33,559 bases of DNA from positions 1 through 33,559 of the forward strand of contig PHDH01000012.1 in the NCBI GenBank assembly GCA_002840935.1. The letters are read 5' to 3'. The DNA is from Bacteroidetes bacterium HGW-Bacteroidetes-21. Its GTDB lineage: Bacteria; Bacteroidota; Bacteroidia; Bacteroidales; GWA2-32-17. Below, one piece after another: positions 8,326 through 17,374 of this stretch. The first letter of the stretch is position 1. Each line of letters begins with the position of its first letter. Made by a program: the position numbers and the translations under genes. The notes under the pieces are model-generated. The model did no database searches. It was not told the origin of the DNA and saw only the letters and a program-made list of their open reading frames with translations.

Positions 8326-9678
8326 TTAGCTCATTTCTTTAATCATTAACTCAATTCCTTTTCCTACAATTTGCTGAACTTCAGTTTTTGAGGTGCATAC
8401 AAAATCACAAAGGGCCAGTTCCTCTTCGGTGACTTCGTAAATGCCCAATTTTTCCATGAGTTCAATATCTTGTATCATGATGGCTTTTAGCAAATGTTGT
8501 GGAAGGATGTCCATCGGAACAACTTTTTCATATTCGCCAGTCATCACCAATGCTCTTTCGCCACCATTTAAATTAGTGTGTAAACGATATTTTTTGCCGG
8601 GAAACATCCAAGAAAAGAAGGTGCGTGTATGGCTAAATTTATTGAATCCAGGAAGGGCCCAGCCTAAAAACTCATAGTGATTTCCTTCTGGAATAACGGT
8701 AACCATTCTGTCGTATTGACCCAGATGTCCTTTGAGACCTACCGATCTTCCGGTTAAAACATGGCCGGAAATAACCCTGACGTCATTGGCGGAAATATTG
8801 TTTTCAAGAAAAGGAACTACCGAAGCGCCTGTTACTGTGTTAACAAATCCGGTGTTTTTAAATTCAGATCCTGCCAGCGCAATTTTTTTACTAACATCAT
8901 ATTTCCCTTCTGCGAAAAGCTTTCCAATAAATATAACATCTTCGGGCTGAAGTGTCCATACGATTTCTCCTTTGTTTAAAGGGGCAATGTGATGAATTTG
9001 AACGCCAAGGGTGCCTGCCGGGTGTGGTCCCGAGAAATATTTTACAGTAACGCCGTTCAATTTTTCAAACAGGGACAGACCTTTTTTTGCCTGAGGTAAT
9101 CCAATAAATATTTTACCGGTTGTAAGTTTCGAAATAACCGAAATACCTGCTTGAAGGTAAGAAGCACTTTCTTGAATTAACAGTTCAATATCGGGAGCCA
9201 GCGGAGCGCTATCGAATCCACTGATAAAGATATCGCGGGGCGTAGATTCTGGCTGTGCAATAATATTGTATGGTCTTTGGCGGATAAATGGCCAGGCACA
9301 TGTTTCGGTGAGTTTTGCCAGAATGTCTTCGCGTGTAAGCGTTTCGATAGTCTTTTTTTCGAAGACTTCTGATTCATAACGGCCATCGCTTTCAAAAATA
9401 AATGCTTCGATTTTCCTCCGTTCACCTCTAACTACATCCTTAAGAATACCACTTACAGGCGAGGCAAATTTTATCTCAGGATGATCTTTGCTGTAAAAAA
9501 CAGGGGTTCCTGCTTTTACCAGATCACCTGGTTTAAGCATAGATTTTGGAGTCAATCCTTTAAACTCATCAGGATAAATGGCGAATTCTGTGGGTAGAGC
9601 TATTTTTATCTCTTTGTTCTCTGGTGCACCTTTCATCCGGATTGTTAGTCCCCGTGAAAGTTTAAAATAATCTGGCAT
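8326..9678 (-). CDS. nqrA: Na+-translocating NADH:quinone reductase subunit A
   Basis: This 450-residue cytosolic subunit of the NqrA family begins with the KLSRGLTIRMKGAPE block. It also has a lipoyl-like turn (KFASPVSGILKDVVRGERRKIE) and the ISGHVLTGR and MDILPQHLLKAI segments typical of the family. NqrA contributes to the quinone-binding side. I chose the ATG at 9676-9678. The in-frame TTG eight codons upstream (9700-9702) lies inside the predicted -7 promoter box and so would not be on the transcript. First gene of nqrABCDEF, the primary respiratory Na+ pump. Confidence 0.96.
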   Translation of the reverse strand: MPDYFKLSRGLTIRMKGAPENKEIKIALPTEFAIYPDEFKGLTPKSMLKPGDLVKAGTPVFYSKDHPEIKFASPVSGILKDVVRGERRKIEAFIFESDGRYESEVFEKKTIETLTREDILAKLTETCAWPFIRQRPYNIIAQPESTPRDIFISGFDSAPLAPDIELLIQESASYLQAGISVISKLTTGKIFIGLPQAKKGLSLFEKLNGVTVKYFSGPHPAGTLGVQIHHIAPLNKGEIVWTLQPEDVIFIGKLFAEGKYDVSKKIALAGSEFKNTGFVNTVTGASVVPFLENNISANDVRVISGHVLTGRSVGLKGHLGQYDRMVTVIPEGNHYEFLGWALPGFNKFSHTRTFFSWMFPGKKYRLHTNLNGGERALVMTGEYEKVVPMDILPQHLLKAIMIQDIELMEKLGIYEVTEEELALCDFVCTSKTEVQQIVGKGIELMIKEMS

Positions 9679-9699
9679 AGATTTATTTATTTTATGAGG

Positions 9700-9728
9700 C
9701 AAATTTATAAAAATTACTGTTATTCAAT
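9700..9728 (-). promoter_or_regulatory. Predicted promoter of the nqr operon
   Basis: On the minus strand a perfect Bacteroidota -7 box, TAAATTTG (9700-9707, consensus TAnnTTTG), lies 17 bp after ATTG (9725-9728), a near-match to the -33 TTTG element. Transcription would start around 9693, leaving a leader of about 15 nt before the nqrA ATG. No Shine-Dalgarno sequence is visible, as usual in this phylum. Confidence 0.6.
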
Positions 9729-9882
9729 ATTGAACACAATGTATTTCGGTAATCAAATATTTAATATTTAAAGAAGATTAACTGAAATAATCCTTTTTGC
9801 GAGCATAAATAATGTTAATGGCCACGTAACGTGACGGTTGCTATTGACTTTAAAATGCTAGTGATATTATAAAAGTCTTATA

Positions 9883-9923
9883 AAAGAAAAAAGTGCAGCT
9901 CCGTTGCCGGAAACTGCACTTTT
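9883..9923 (-). terminator. Rho-independent terminator after the T9SS surface protein gene
   Basis: A perfect 10-bp stem, AAAAGTGCAG (9889-9898) with CTGCACTTTT (9914-9923), has an inner TCCG/CGGA stem in the loop. On the minus strand the stem is followed by TTTTTTCTTTTA. It lies 20 bp beyond the stop of the 1196-residue gene and separates it from nqr. Confidence 0.88.
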
Positions 9924-9943
9924 GGAGGAGGTAAAATACAGGG

Positions 9944-12900
9944 CTAATTTACAGCAATCTTTTGAATGTAACAAGTATTGTTCACATAAAAGTAAACAAG
10001 ATATAAACCTTTAATCCATTGACTGACATCAACTCCTGCGTTGAAATTGTTTTGCTGATTTGTGGACAGGTACATTTGACGACCTGTAATATCATAAATT
10101 TTGATTTCATCAATGGCTAGATTTTCGGGAATCTCGAAATGGAGTTTATCGTGGACAGGATTTGGGAAGGCGTAAGCTCCAAAATCTGCATCGGCAAAGT
10201 CAGCGTATATTCCGGGGTTTACTGTTACTATAACGGTGTCCATGTCGAAGCAGCCATTATCATTTTCGGCCAGCACCCATACGGTGAAGTTTCCAACGCC
10301 ATAATCACTTCCACTAAATAATAGGGAATGGGTAGAACTTCCGTCACTCCAGAGATAAGTGTCGTAGCCTTGGTCGACGATAAAAGTAATGGATTGATTT
10401 TCGGTAATAACTCTGTTGACGCCTAATTCGACGATGGGACCAGGAAGTATTTCAACTTCTACAGTATCTGAATTTGTACAGGAATTATTGTCAGTTACTG
10501 TAATAGAATAGGTGTTAGACTGTGTTACAACAAGACTAGCGGCAGAACTGTTGTTCGACCAATGATATTGACTAAATGTTGAACTGGGAGCGAGTGTAGC
10601 GGTATTACATGCGCTAATATCAGCTCCTAGTGTAAAGTCGGGTAGTGCATGTACAATTACTTCGGCGGTATCTGAATTGAAGCAGACCCCATTAAATACG
10701 GTGGCAATAATTAATGTAGAGAGGGGTGGGGTAAGTGTTATTGTTGGGGTTACGTCGCCGGTATTCCAGTATAAATCATCGTTCGTATTATAGGTGGCGG
10801 TGATTGATATCTCTTCGCCGTTGCAAATTTCGTGATCACTTCCAATAAAAACGTCAGGATTTACATCTACCGTTATGGTTACACTGTCGTACGATGTACA
10901 GCCATTGGCATTCAGGAAGGAATAGATAATGGTATGATTTCCTTCACCCGCGTTATAAGGGGAGAAAATATTACCGGTTACACCTGTACCTGAGAAAACG
11001 CCGCCTGAGGGAATTCCGTCCAAAGTATCCTGAAGTTCATTCTGGCAATAAAATGGCGATAATCCGGTAAAAAAGGCTTCTGCTACGGGAAGAACATTAA
11101 CGGTTGAATGAGCGGTATCAATACAATCGTTTTCGTCGGTAAAAATATAATAAACGGGGATAATGCCGGGTTGAACATCTGCGGGATTAAAAATGGTGTC
11201 AGTCATTCCATCTCCAATAAATTCCCCTCCTGTAGGAAGGCCTGTTAATGGTATTTGTGTTGCATTATTACACATTTCTGTTGGTAATCCGGTAAAACTG
11301 GCGGGTGTGACATTAAACACCGTTAGAATAATATTGTCGGTTCCAGAACATCCCCAGGGATCAATAAAAGTATAGGTAATTGTATGGACACCTTGCCCGG
11401 CAATTATTGGATTAAAGTCATGTCCTGAAATACCAGGTCCGCTAAAAGTTCCGCTGGGAGGAAAAACGACGATGTTATAGGGCTCTTCGTTATCGCAAAA
11501 TTTGGTTTTCAGATCGGGGTAAGTGAATGCCACTTGTTGCATGACAACTATTTCAACCGTATCCGCATTGACACAATTGTTGGCATCTATGTAATAGTAA
11601 GAAACATGAAAGGTGCCTTCTCCTGCTGTAGCAGGACTGAAAATGGAGTCGTTAATAATATCTCCAGTAAAATATCCGCCAGCGGGTGTTCCCTGGATGG
11701 TATCGTTGGGTGCACTGAGGCAATAGAAGACTTCGTAACCAGAAAGAGTAACGGGATTCGGGTTAAAAATATGAGTGGTAAAGCTGGCTGTATTTGTGCA
11801 GGAGTTAATATCGGTATAGGTATATGTAAACGTTGGATTGCCAACTAATCCGTAGGGAGTAAAAATATTTCCGTTGAGATTCGGCCCGATAAGCGTACCT
11901 CCTGCCGGACTCACTTCTACCGTATCATTCTGACCTGTATAGCAATAAGTTGCTTGCATGCCGCTAATAGTAACGATGGGTAGTGCATTAACTGTCAACG
12001 TAAATGTTGAGGAACTTATAATTCCGCAAGCATTTTCGGCATCAATGTGCCAGATGCCGGCATCACTGGTTTCTAGCGAGGAAAAATTTAATTCGGGAAT
12101 GGTGATACCAGAAATGGGAGTTGATCCCTGTATCCAAGTGTAGGTAATTGGAATTGATGAGGTCACGTTGGCCTGCCATAAGAGGGCTGTGTTTTCGCAT
12201 TGTTCAGCATCGGTTGGGGTGAGAATAAAAGTGGGCAGAGAATGAACTACCACAGCTATTTGAGTAGTTATTGTGTTACCAAAAATATTGGTCATTTCAC
12301 AAGTGTAAAGACCGGCATCAATTGCTGTTGCGGAAGCAATAGTTAAAGTGTCGTTATCGGGTACAGCGAGAGTAACACCGTCTTTTTTCCATACATAACT
12401 AACGGTTTCACTGCTCCATATGTCCAGTCCGATTTCTAGTAAATCGCCAGCGCAAAGGGTTAATTGTTCGGGCTGATATTCGATTACGGGTACAGATCCC
12501 CAACGACCAAAATAATTGCTTGGGTGAGTACCTGTTTGTGTAAAAGCACCACCACAATAGACATCATATCCGTCTAGGCAAGTAGTTCTGACAGAAGCAT
12601 TGGTCCCGTCACCCAAAGCAAACCAGGAGGCATTGCTGTATCTGGCTATATGATTAATACTTGTGCTTCCGGAATTCTGAAATAGACCCCCTGCATAAAT
12701 CAGGGTATCTTCAACAGTCAGAGAGTAAACAGTATTGTCAAAACCTGCACCTAGGGGTTTCCACATGCCAGCATCCCAAAGGGCTACACGATTACATGGG
12801 GTTGTACCCGACATGGTAAAAGCGCCACCAGCATAGATTCCATTAGGAGTAAACTGAACGGTGCGTACGGTATCATTTAATCCATCTGCCAGGTTTGACC

Positions 12901-13534
12901 ATACGGTTCCATTCCATGAGGCTACATTTAATGCATTTACTCCTGCACCCGCCTGTGTGAAAGCACCGCCAATAATTACGAAGTTACGTATATCAATGTC
13001 GTATACCGGACCATTGGTTCCGCCATGCATATTTTCCCATGCGGTTCCATTGGTTCTGAAAATGTTACTTACGGTAGTTCCGTTGGCGTCGGTAAATTCG
13101 CCTCCGACATACAGGTATGGATCAAAGAACTCTAACGTTCTTACTATTCCGTTAGTGCCGGTTCCCATAGCTGCCCATGAACTTCCGTCCCAAACGGCCA
13201 GATTACTTGCCGGGGAACCACCTGCCTGAGTGAATAATCCTCCAGCAATCAGGTTATTGCTCCACAATGTAAGGGCATATACAGGGCCATCAAAGCCGGT
13301 TCCAAGGGTTGTCCATACGCTGCCATCCCAACGGGCAATATAATTTGCGGTATTGCCACCTGCCTGAGTAAAAGTTCCTGACACATAAAAATCCATGGGA
13401 CCATTTTGAATAATACAGTATACTGTATTATTTGTTGAATTAGCCGGGATAAACTGAGCGTCCCAGGCTTGATTTTGTGCAAAAAAGGACAAAGTAAAAA
13501 CACTGAAAACGACAGATATTATTAAACTTTTCAT
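9944..13534 (-). CDS. T9SS-exported mosaic surface protein with Ig/PKD-like repeats
   Basis: This 1196-residue protein has a signal peptide (1-20). Residues about 21-345 hold seven units of about 45 residues built on ARWDGSxW..LG.G..G.V..L......YAGG.FT.AGG, like a kelch/beta-propeller. Two Ig-like domains follow (about 350-432 and 433-515; DAGLYTCE, DAGIWHIDA). Next are five units of about 75 residues (516-890) with a Cys near the start, then P.GG.F.G.G..G..F.P..AG.G and a D.NGC stretch. More PKD-like repeats run to about 1105. The T9SS type A sorting domain (1123-1196) opens FPNPVHDKL, has KIYDITGRQ, and ends in a GLYLVYF / KIAVN strand pair. The protein would be exported by Sec, then T9SS, and attached or released at the surface. 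An adhesin or matrix role is inference. It is a single-gene unit with terminators on both sides. Confidence 0.9.
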   Translation of the reverse strand: MKSLIISVVFSVFTLSFFAQNQAWDAQFIPANSTNNTVYCIIQNGPMDFYVSGTFTQAGGNTANYIARWDGSVWTTLGTGFDGPVYALTLWSNNLIAGGLFTQAGGSPASNLAVWDGSSWAAMGTGTNGIVRTLEFFDPYLYVGGEFTDANGTTVSNIFRTNGTAWENMHGGTNGPVYDIDIRNFVIIGGAFTQAGAGVNALNVASWNGTVWSNLADGLNDTVRTVQFTPNGIYAGGAFTMSGTTPCNRVALWDAGMWKPLGAGFDNTVYSLTVEDTLIYAGGLFQNSGSTSINHIARYSNASWFALGDGTNASVRTTCLDGYDVYCGGAFTQTGTHPSNYFGRWGSVPVIEYQPEQLTLCAGDLLEIGLDIWSSETVSYVWKKDGVTLAVPDNDTLTIASATAIDAGLYTCEMTNIFGNTITTQIAVVVHSLPTFILTPTDAEQCENTALLWQANVTSSIPITYTWIQGSTPISGITIPELNFSSLETSDAGIWHIDAENACGIISSSTFTLTVNALPIVTISGMQATYCYTGQNDTVEVSPAGGTLIGPNLNGNIFTPYGLVGNPTFTYTYTDINSCTNTASFTTHIFNPNPVTLSGYEVFYCLSAPNDTIQGTPAGGYFTGDIINDSIFSPATAGEGTFHVSYYYIDANNCVNADTVEIVVMQQVAFTYPDLKTKFCDNEEPYNIVVFPPSGTFSGPGISGHDFNPIIAGQGVHTITYTFIDPWGCSGTDNIILTVFNVTPASFTGLPTEMCNNATQIPLTGLPTGGEFIGDGMTDTIFNPADVQPGIIPVYYIFTDENDCIDTAHSTVNVLPVAEAFFTGLSPFYCQNELQDTLDGIPSGGVFSGTGVTGNIFSPYNAGEGNHTIIYSFLNANGCTSYDSVTITVDVNPDVFIGSDHEICNGEEISITATYNTNDDLYWNTGDVTPTITLTPPLSTLIIATVFNGVCFNSDTAEVIVHALPDFTLGADISACNTATLAPSSTFSQYHWSNNSSAASLVVTQSNTYSITVTDNNSCTNSDTVEVEILPGPIVELGVNRVITENQSITFIVDQGYDTYLWSDGSSTHSLLFSGSDYGVGNFTVWVLAENDNGCFDMDTVIVTVNPGIYADFADADFGAYAFPNPVHDKLHFEIPENLAIDEIKIYDITGRQMYLSTNQQNNFNAGVDVSQWIKGLYLVYFYVNNTCYIQKIAVN

Positions 13535-13663
13535 AAATATAGGATGAAATTTATTCCAACTGGCAAGATATGTAAAATAATATTCATCTGCAAAATCATT
13601 ATTACATGTTAAAATAGCACAGAGGTATAGCTCTGAAAAGAATGTTTTTTTATTTTAGGGTTA

Positions 13664-13694
13664 TAAAAAAACCGGGAACTTTAACAGCTCCCGG
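13664..13694 (-). terminator. Terminator after the M2 peptidase gene
   Basis: The stem CCGGGAAC (13672-13679) pairs with GCTCCCGG (13687-13694) with one mismatch and a 7-nt loop. It is followed on the minus strand by TTTTTTTATAA. It lies about 60 bp past the peptidase stop codon. Confidence 0.8.
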
Positions 13695-13753
13695 CTAGGC
13701 AAACAATGAAATCTACTAAACTCTGTTAAAGAGGTAATATATAATTATTTCGA

Positions 13754-15451
13754 CTACAGAAATTGTTCGGCATAATATTTTGCTGTTAGTTTTTCGCCTG
13801 TTGCTTTTTCTATCATATCATTCCAATAATACCGGCTGCCTGGTTTAAAAACTTTATCTTTCAGAAACTGTCCCGCTTGTGTGTTCCCGAAGTAACTGTT
13901 ATATGCAGGATTAGAGGTGCTGTTATCTGAAAAATGAGTAATGATATAATAATGTAACTGACTGGCAAAAAGTTCGCCCAGTTGATAATTATGATAGTAA
14001 CAAGGTGATGAGGCAATATGAATTTTAGTTGCCCAATCAGGCATGTTGCGATCGGCGGGTTTTTTAAGCAGCTGATATTTTTCAACCAGATTCCACCAAA
14101 GTTCATTGAGATCCTGATCAGGATTGGCGTACATTGATTTTTCAAAGCGATACATAACTTGTGCCCAGCGACTAAAAACCAATTGCTCCAGACGGAGCAT
14201 TTTCTGAGATTCCTCCAAAATTTTCTGGGCTTCAGATTCTTCAATACCTGTCATATCTTTTATCCATTTGGCGTTTGATGACATGCGACCAAATACCATT
14301 GCTATGGCTTCGGTAGTGAAGGTGTGAGCTGGTTCACGGAGTATATAGGGAAGGTCTTTGTCCAGATATTTATCATAAACTGCGTGACCTAGTTCGTGGA
14401 GCATGGTGTTCATCCAATAACTATTATCTTTAATATTACAGAGTACGCGAATGTCTCCAGAATTGTCAATATGAGTGCAGAATGCATGTTGGTTTTTTCC
14501 GGGTTTTTCAAATAGATCGCTTCTGTCCATAATATCCTGCGTTTCCATTCCAATACTCTTATAATAATCGCGGGTTAAGGCCACCAGATCTTTTCCTTTG
14601 TAATACTTGTCGAGGTCGATAGAATAAATGGAAGGAGCCTCCTGAAAAAAACGATTCTGGTAATGCCAGGGCATGAGTTGATCTTTGCTTATTTTGTGAC
14701 GGGCAGATAGATACGTGTCGATTTCGTCTTTAAGTTTTATAAATGATGGAGTTACAAGACTATCCAGTTCGTTAAAAATCTTTTCAACATCGGCTGGATT
14801 TTGATCACTGAGTTCGAGACTCATTGTGTGAAAGTTTTCATAGCCGAGACTTTGAGCTACTTTGTTTCTGAGTTTGACAAGTTTAATAATGTCGGCTGAA
14901 ACTTCGGGTCCCAATTTTTTGGATTCTGTCCAGGCTGTTTCCAGTTCTTTATTATCAACCGAGTTGCGTAAAATATCTTCCAGATCATTATCGGTGATGA
15001 TTTTTCCATTCAGATTAATGCGATAGGTAGAAAACTTTTGTTCAATATTATTACTCAAAGTTACCATTTCTTTCATCAGCTCGGGATTAATCTGATATTC
15101 CAGTAAGGTATTATATAATGTATTTAACATTCTTAATTTTAAACTGTCAGTAATTTCTCCTGACTCTTTTATTTTTTTTACTGCATTAAATCTTGTTGTA
15201 TCTGAAAGAAAAATTTTCAATTTAATTTCAGTGTCGGCAGTTTTTTCATAAGATTCGGGAGTCCCAACGGTAGCAGATTCCCAGTAAGCCAGATTTGTTT
15301 CTTTCATAAGCGGCATAACCATGCGCTCATATTCTGCATAAATGGTGTCGAATTCTTTATTCATATCGGGTGTATCTGCTTTTTTTTCAGTGCATGAAAA
15401 AATTAAAATGGCGGGCAGTAATAGGGTAAAATAGGAAACAGTCTTCTTCAT
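13754..15451 (-). CDS. M2-family peptidyl-dipeptidase lipoprotein
   Basis: This 565-residue protein has a lipoprotein signal (lipid-anchored Cys at about residue 20, ILIFSC). The zinc site is HELGH at 352-356 (TMLHELGHAVYDKYL), with the third ligand probably E381 in TEAIAMVFGR. The surrounding helical layout (WxMNTMLHELGHAVYD, ILREPAHTFTTEAIAM) matches the M2 (angiotensin-converting-enzyme-like) family; bacterial members remove C-terminal dipeptides from peptides. M3 oligopeptidases are the nearest alternative, but they use a different HExGH context. It is probably periplasmic or surface-anchored and used for peptide utilisation. It starts 47 bp downstream of the response-regulator stop on the same strand, so read-through from the regulator operon is possible. 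Confidence 0.87.
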   Translation of the reverse strand: MKKTVSYFTLLLPAILIFSCTEKKADTPDMNKEFDTIYAEYERMVMPLMKETNLAYWESATVGTPESYEKTADTEIKLKIFLSDTTRFNAVKKIKESGEITDSLKLRMLNTLYNTLLEYQINPELMKEMVTLSNNIEQKFSTYRINLNGKIITDNDLEDILRNSVDNKELETAWTESKKLGPEVSADIIKLVKLRNKVAQSLGYENFHTMSLELSDQNPADVEKIFNELDSLVTPSFIKLKDEIDTYLSARHKISKDQLMPWHYQNRFFQEAPSIYSIDLDKYYKGKDLVALTRDYYKSIGMETQDIMDRSDLFEKPGKNQHAFCTHIDNSGDIRVLCNIKDNSYWMNTMLHELGHAVYDKYLDKDLPYILREPAHTFTTEAIAMVFGRMSSNAKWIKDMTGIEESEAQKILEESQKMLRLEQLVFSRWAQVMYRFEKSMYANPDQDLNELWWNLVEKYQLLKKPADRNMPDWATKIHIASSPCYYHNYQLGELFASQLHYYIITHFSDNSTSNPAYNSYFGNTQAGQFLKDKVFKPGSRYYWNDMIEKATGEKLTAKYYAEQFL

Positions 15452-15498
15452 ATTTTTTTATTTCAAAATTGAAGAAAAATAACAGAATCACAAAAAAT

Positions 15499-16191
15499 TT
15501 AATCTACAAATTTATAACCGACGCCTTTGATGGTATAAATGTGTTTCTGTCCAATTTTTTCACGAAGTTTACGGATATGAACATCAATAGTTCTGTCGCC
15601 AACAATGATGTCGTTTCCCCAAACAGTTTCGAAAATTTCGTCACGCGAAAATACTCTATCGGGTTTAGAAGCCAGTAATGCCAGCAATTCAAATTCTTTT
15701 CGGGGGAGGGAAATATCTACACCGTCTTTTATTACCATATATCTTTCCCGGTTAATTGAGATGGATTTTACCGGGAAGAAATTTGTATCAGCCGTTGTAC
15801 TTTCGTTTGACGAAAATCTTTTAAGTAAAGCTTTGATGCGGCTTAGTAAAACTTTTGGGCGGATAGGTTTGGAGATATAATCATCTGCTCCGGCTTCAAA
15901 TCCTGCTATTTGTGAATAATCCTCACTTCGGGCGGTGAGAAAAGCAATGACCATACTGCTTAATTCCTGATTTTCTCTTAGTTTTTCACAGGTCTCAATG
16001 CCATCCATACCGGGCATCATAACATCTAATAATGCAAGGTGTGGCTTTTCTGCCTGAGCGCTCTCCAGAGCTTCCAACCCATTGGATGCGACAGAAACAA
16101 CATATCCTTCCTTTTTCAGATTATAACTCAGAAATTCAAGTATATCTGGTTCGTCATCTACAATCAGAATTCTGTAATCGGAATTGTTCAT
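15499..16191 (-). CDS. OmpR/PhoB-family response regulator
   Basis: This 230-residue regulator has a receiver domain with the acidic pair in VDDEPD (about 11-16), phospho-acceptor D56 in LLDVMMPGMDG, the switch Thr in FLTARSED, and K108 in YISKPI. It is joined to a C-terminal winged helix (about 135-230; LPRKEFELLALLAS, RTIDVHIRKLREKIG, IKGVGYKF). The winged helix binds tandem direct repeats of 11-bp period. Such a repeat lies 1.1 kb away, between its partner kinase gene and the phosphate transporter, so PhoB/PhoP function is likely. It starts 4 bp after the kinase gene. Confidence 0.93.
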   Translation of the reverse strand: MNNSDYRILIVDDEPDILEFLSYNLKKEGYVVSVASNGLEALESAQAEKPHLALLDVMMPGMDGIETCEKLRENQELSSMVIAFLTARSEDYSQIAGFEAGADDYISKPIRPKVLLSRIKALLKRFSSNESTTADTNFFPVKSISINRERYMVIKDGVDISLPRKEFELLALLASKPDRVFSRDEIFETVWGNDIIVGDRTIDVHIRKLREKIGQKHIYTIKGVGYKFVD

Positions 16192-16195
16192 GGGA

Positions 16196-17248
16196 TTATT
16201 TTTGTGTTGGTTTTGATTTCGAAAGGGTAAAACCGAAAGAACTTCCTTTTCCTTCGTTACTGCGAACGCTCACATGTTGATCGTGTGCTTCAATGATATG
16301 CTTTACAATGGCCAGTCCTAAACCTGTGCCCCCTTCGTTGCTCGAACGACTCTTATCTACCCGGTAAAACCTTTCGAATAGGCGTGAAAGGTGCTTTTCG
16401 GCAATACCTATCCCGGTATCGGATACTTCAACAAGAATCTGGTTGTCCATGTCGAAAATTTCGACGGTGGTTTTTCCGTTTTCCTGACCATAGTTAATCG
16501 AATTGATAATAAGGTTTGCCAGTACATCCAGAATTTTTTTCCGGTCGGCATTTACCATTACAGCTTTTTCATTCGATAAAAGACAAAATTTGATATTCTT
16601 ATTTCTTGCCCGCATCTCTTGTAATTCGAACACTTCTTTAACCAGATCAAGAATATTGAAGTTTTCATATTGTAGTTCAAGCTGACCTGATTCGAGTCGG
16701 GAGATTTTCTCGAGATCTTCTACAATGCTGATGAGTCTGTTAACACTTTTTTCGGTGCGTTCCAGATCTTTGCGGTTGATGGTGACGTCTTCCAGTCCGC
16801 CATCCAGTAAAGTCAGTATATAACCCTGAATATTAAAAATCGGGGTTTTCAATTCATGCGATACATTGCCCAGAAACTCTTTTCTGTATTTTTCCATTTT
16901 CTTGAGCTGGTCTATCTCTCTTACTTTTTTACCGGCCCAAATAGCCACTTCACGCTCGACTTCCGAGACCAGATTTTTATCCTCCAAATCTTTATAAAAC
17001 TCGGTTCCGGTTTTATTTCCTGCGTTAATAATTTTGTATATAGGCTTGATCTTTTTATCAATCAACCCCCGCACAGCAAAATAAATTAGAATATAAGCGA
17101 CCAAAAAGACAGATAAAAATTCGACAATGATGTATTTGTAAAAATCAACGTGATTAATGTCTAGACCTATCAGTGAAAACAAACTTACCAATCCAGCCAG
17201 GATGAGTCCTAGTATTATTGCCAGATTACGATGTGAGGAAATGGTCAT
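16196..17248 (-). CDS. PhoR-like sensor histidine kinase
   Basis: This 350-residue kinase has two membrane helices (about 9-29 and 38-60) joined by a very short periplasmic loop, so it probably does not sense a periplasmic ligand directly. A linker leads to the dimerisation domain, with H131 in FLGNVSHELKTPIF. The HATPase domain has an N box (NLIINSINYG), G1 (DTGIGIAEKHL), F box (FERFYRVDKSRS) and G2 (GGTGLGLAIVKHI). The small input region and the divergent phosphate transporter resemble PhoR, which takes its signal from the transporter or PhoU. No PAS domain can be recognised. It is the first gene of the kinase-regulator operon. Confidence 0.9.
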   Translation of the reverse strand: MTISSHRNLAIILGLILAGLVSLFSLIGLDINHVDFYKYIIVEFLSVFLVAYILIYFAVRGLIDKKIKPIYKIINAGNKTGTEFYKDLEDKNLVSEVEREVAIWAGKKVREIDQLKKMEKYRKEFLGNVSHELKTPIFNIQGYILTLLDGGLEDVTINRKDLERTEKSVNRLISIVEDLEKISRLESGQLELQYENFNILDLVKEVFELQEMRARNKNIKFCLLSNEKAVMVNADRKKILDVLANLIINSINYGQENGKTTVEIFDMDNQILVEVSDTGIGIAEKHLSRLFERFYRVDKSRSSNEGGTGLGLAIVKHIIEAHDQHVSVRSNEGKGSSFGFTLSKSKPTQK

Positions 17249-17270
17249 ATTCCAGGATGGTATTTTTATA

Positions 17271-17301
17271 CAAACCTACAAAAGGAAGTCCGAACTACAA
17301 A
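17271..17301 (-). promoter_or_regulatory. Predicted promoter of the kinase-regulator operon
   Basis: On the minus strand a perfect -33 TTTG (17298-17301) and a perfect -7 TAGGTTTG (17271-17278) are separated by 19 bp, the consensus layout for Bacteroidota sigma-ABfr. The start point would be near 17264, about 16 nt before the kinase ATG. Confidence 0.7.
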
Positions 17302-17313
17302 AGAAAACGAAAG

Positions 17314-17331
17314 AGTTAACGTAAAGTTAAC
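17314..17331. promoter_or_regulatory. Candidate Pho box (11-bp period direct repeat)
   Basis: AGTTAAC occurs at 17314-17320 and again at 17325-17331, separated by GTAA. Two identical 7-mers with a 4-bp spacer is the exact geometry of Pho boxes bound by PhoB-type regulators. The core TTAAC resembles the TTAACA repeats of Bacillus PhoP boxes. The site sits 13 bp upstream of the kinase -33 element and upstream of the transporter promoter, so it could serve both directions. Confidence 0.5.
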
Positions 17332-17374
17332 AATAAAGTAAGATGCCCGAAATATTCGGTATGAACAATGAAAC

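Noticed and set aside
9823-9833. CACG-TAA-CGTG inverted repeat in the nqrA upstream region
   Set aside because: The arms are only 4 bp and it lies about 95 bp upstream of the -33 element; too weak to call an operator.
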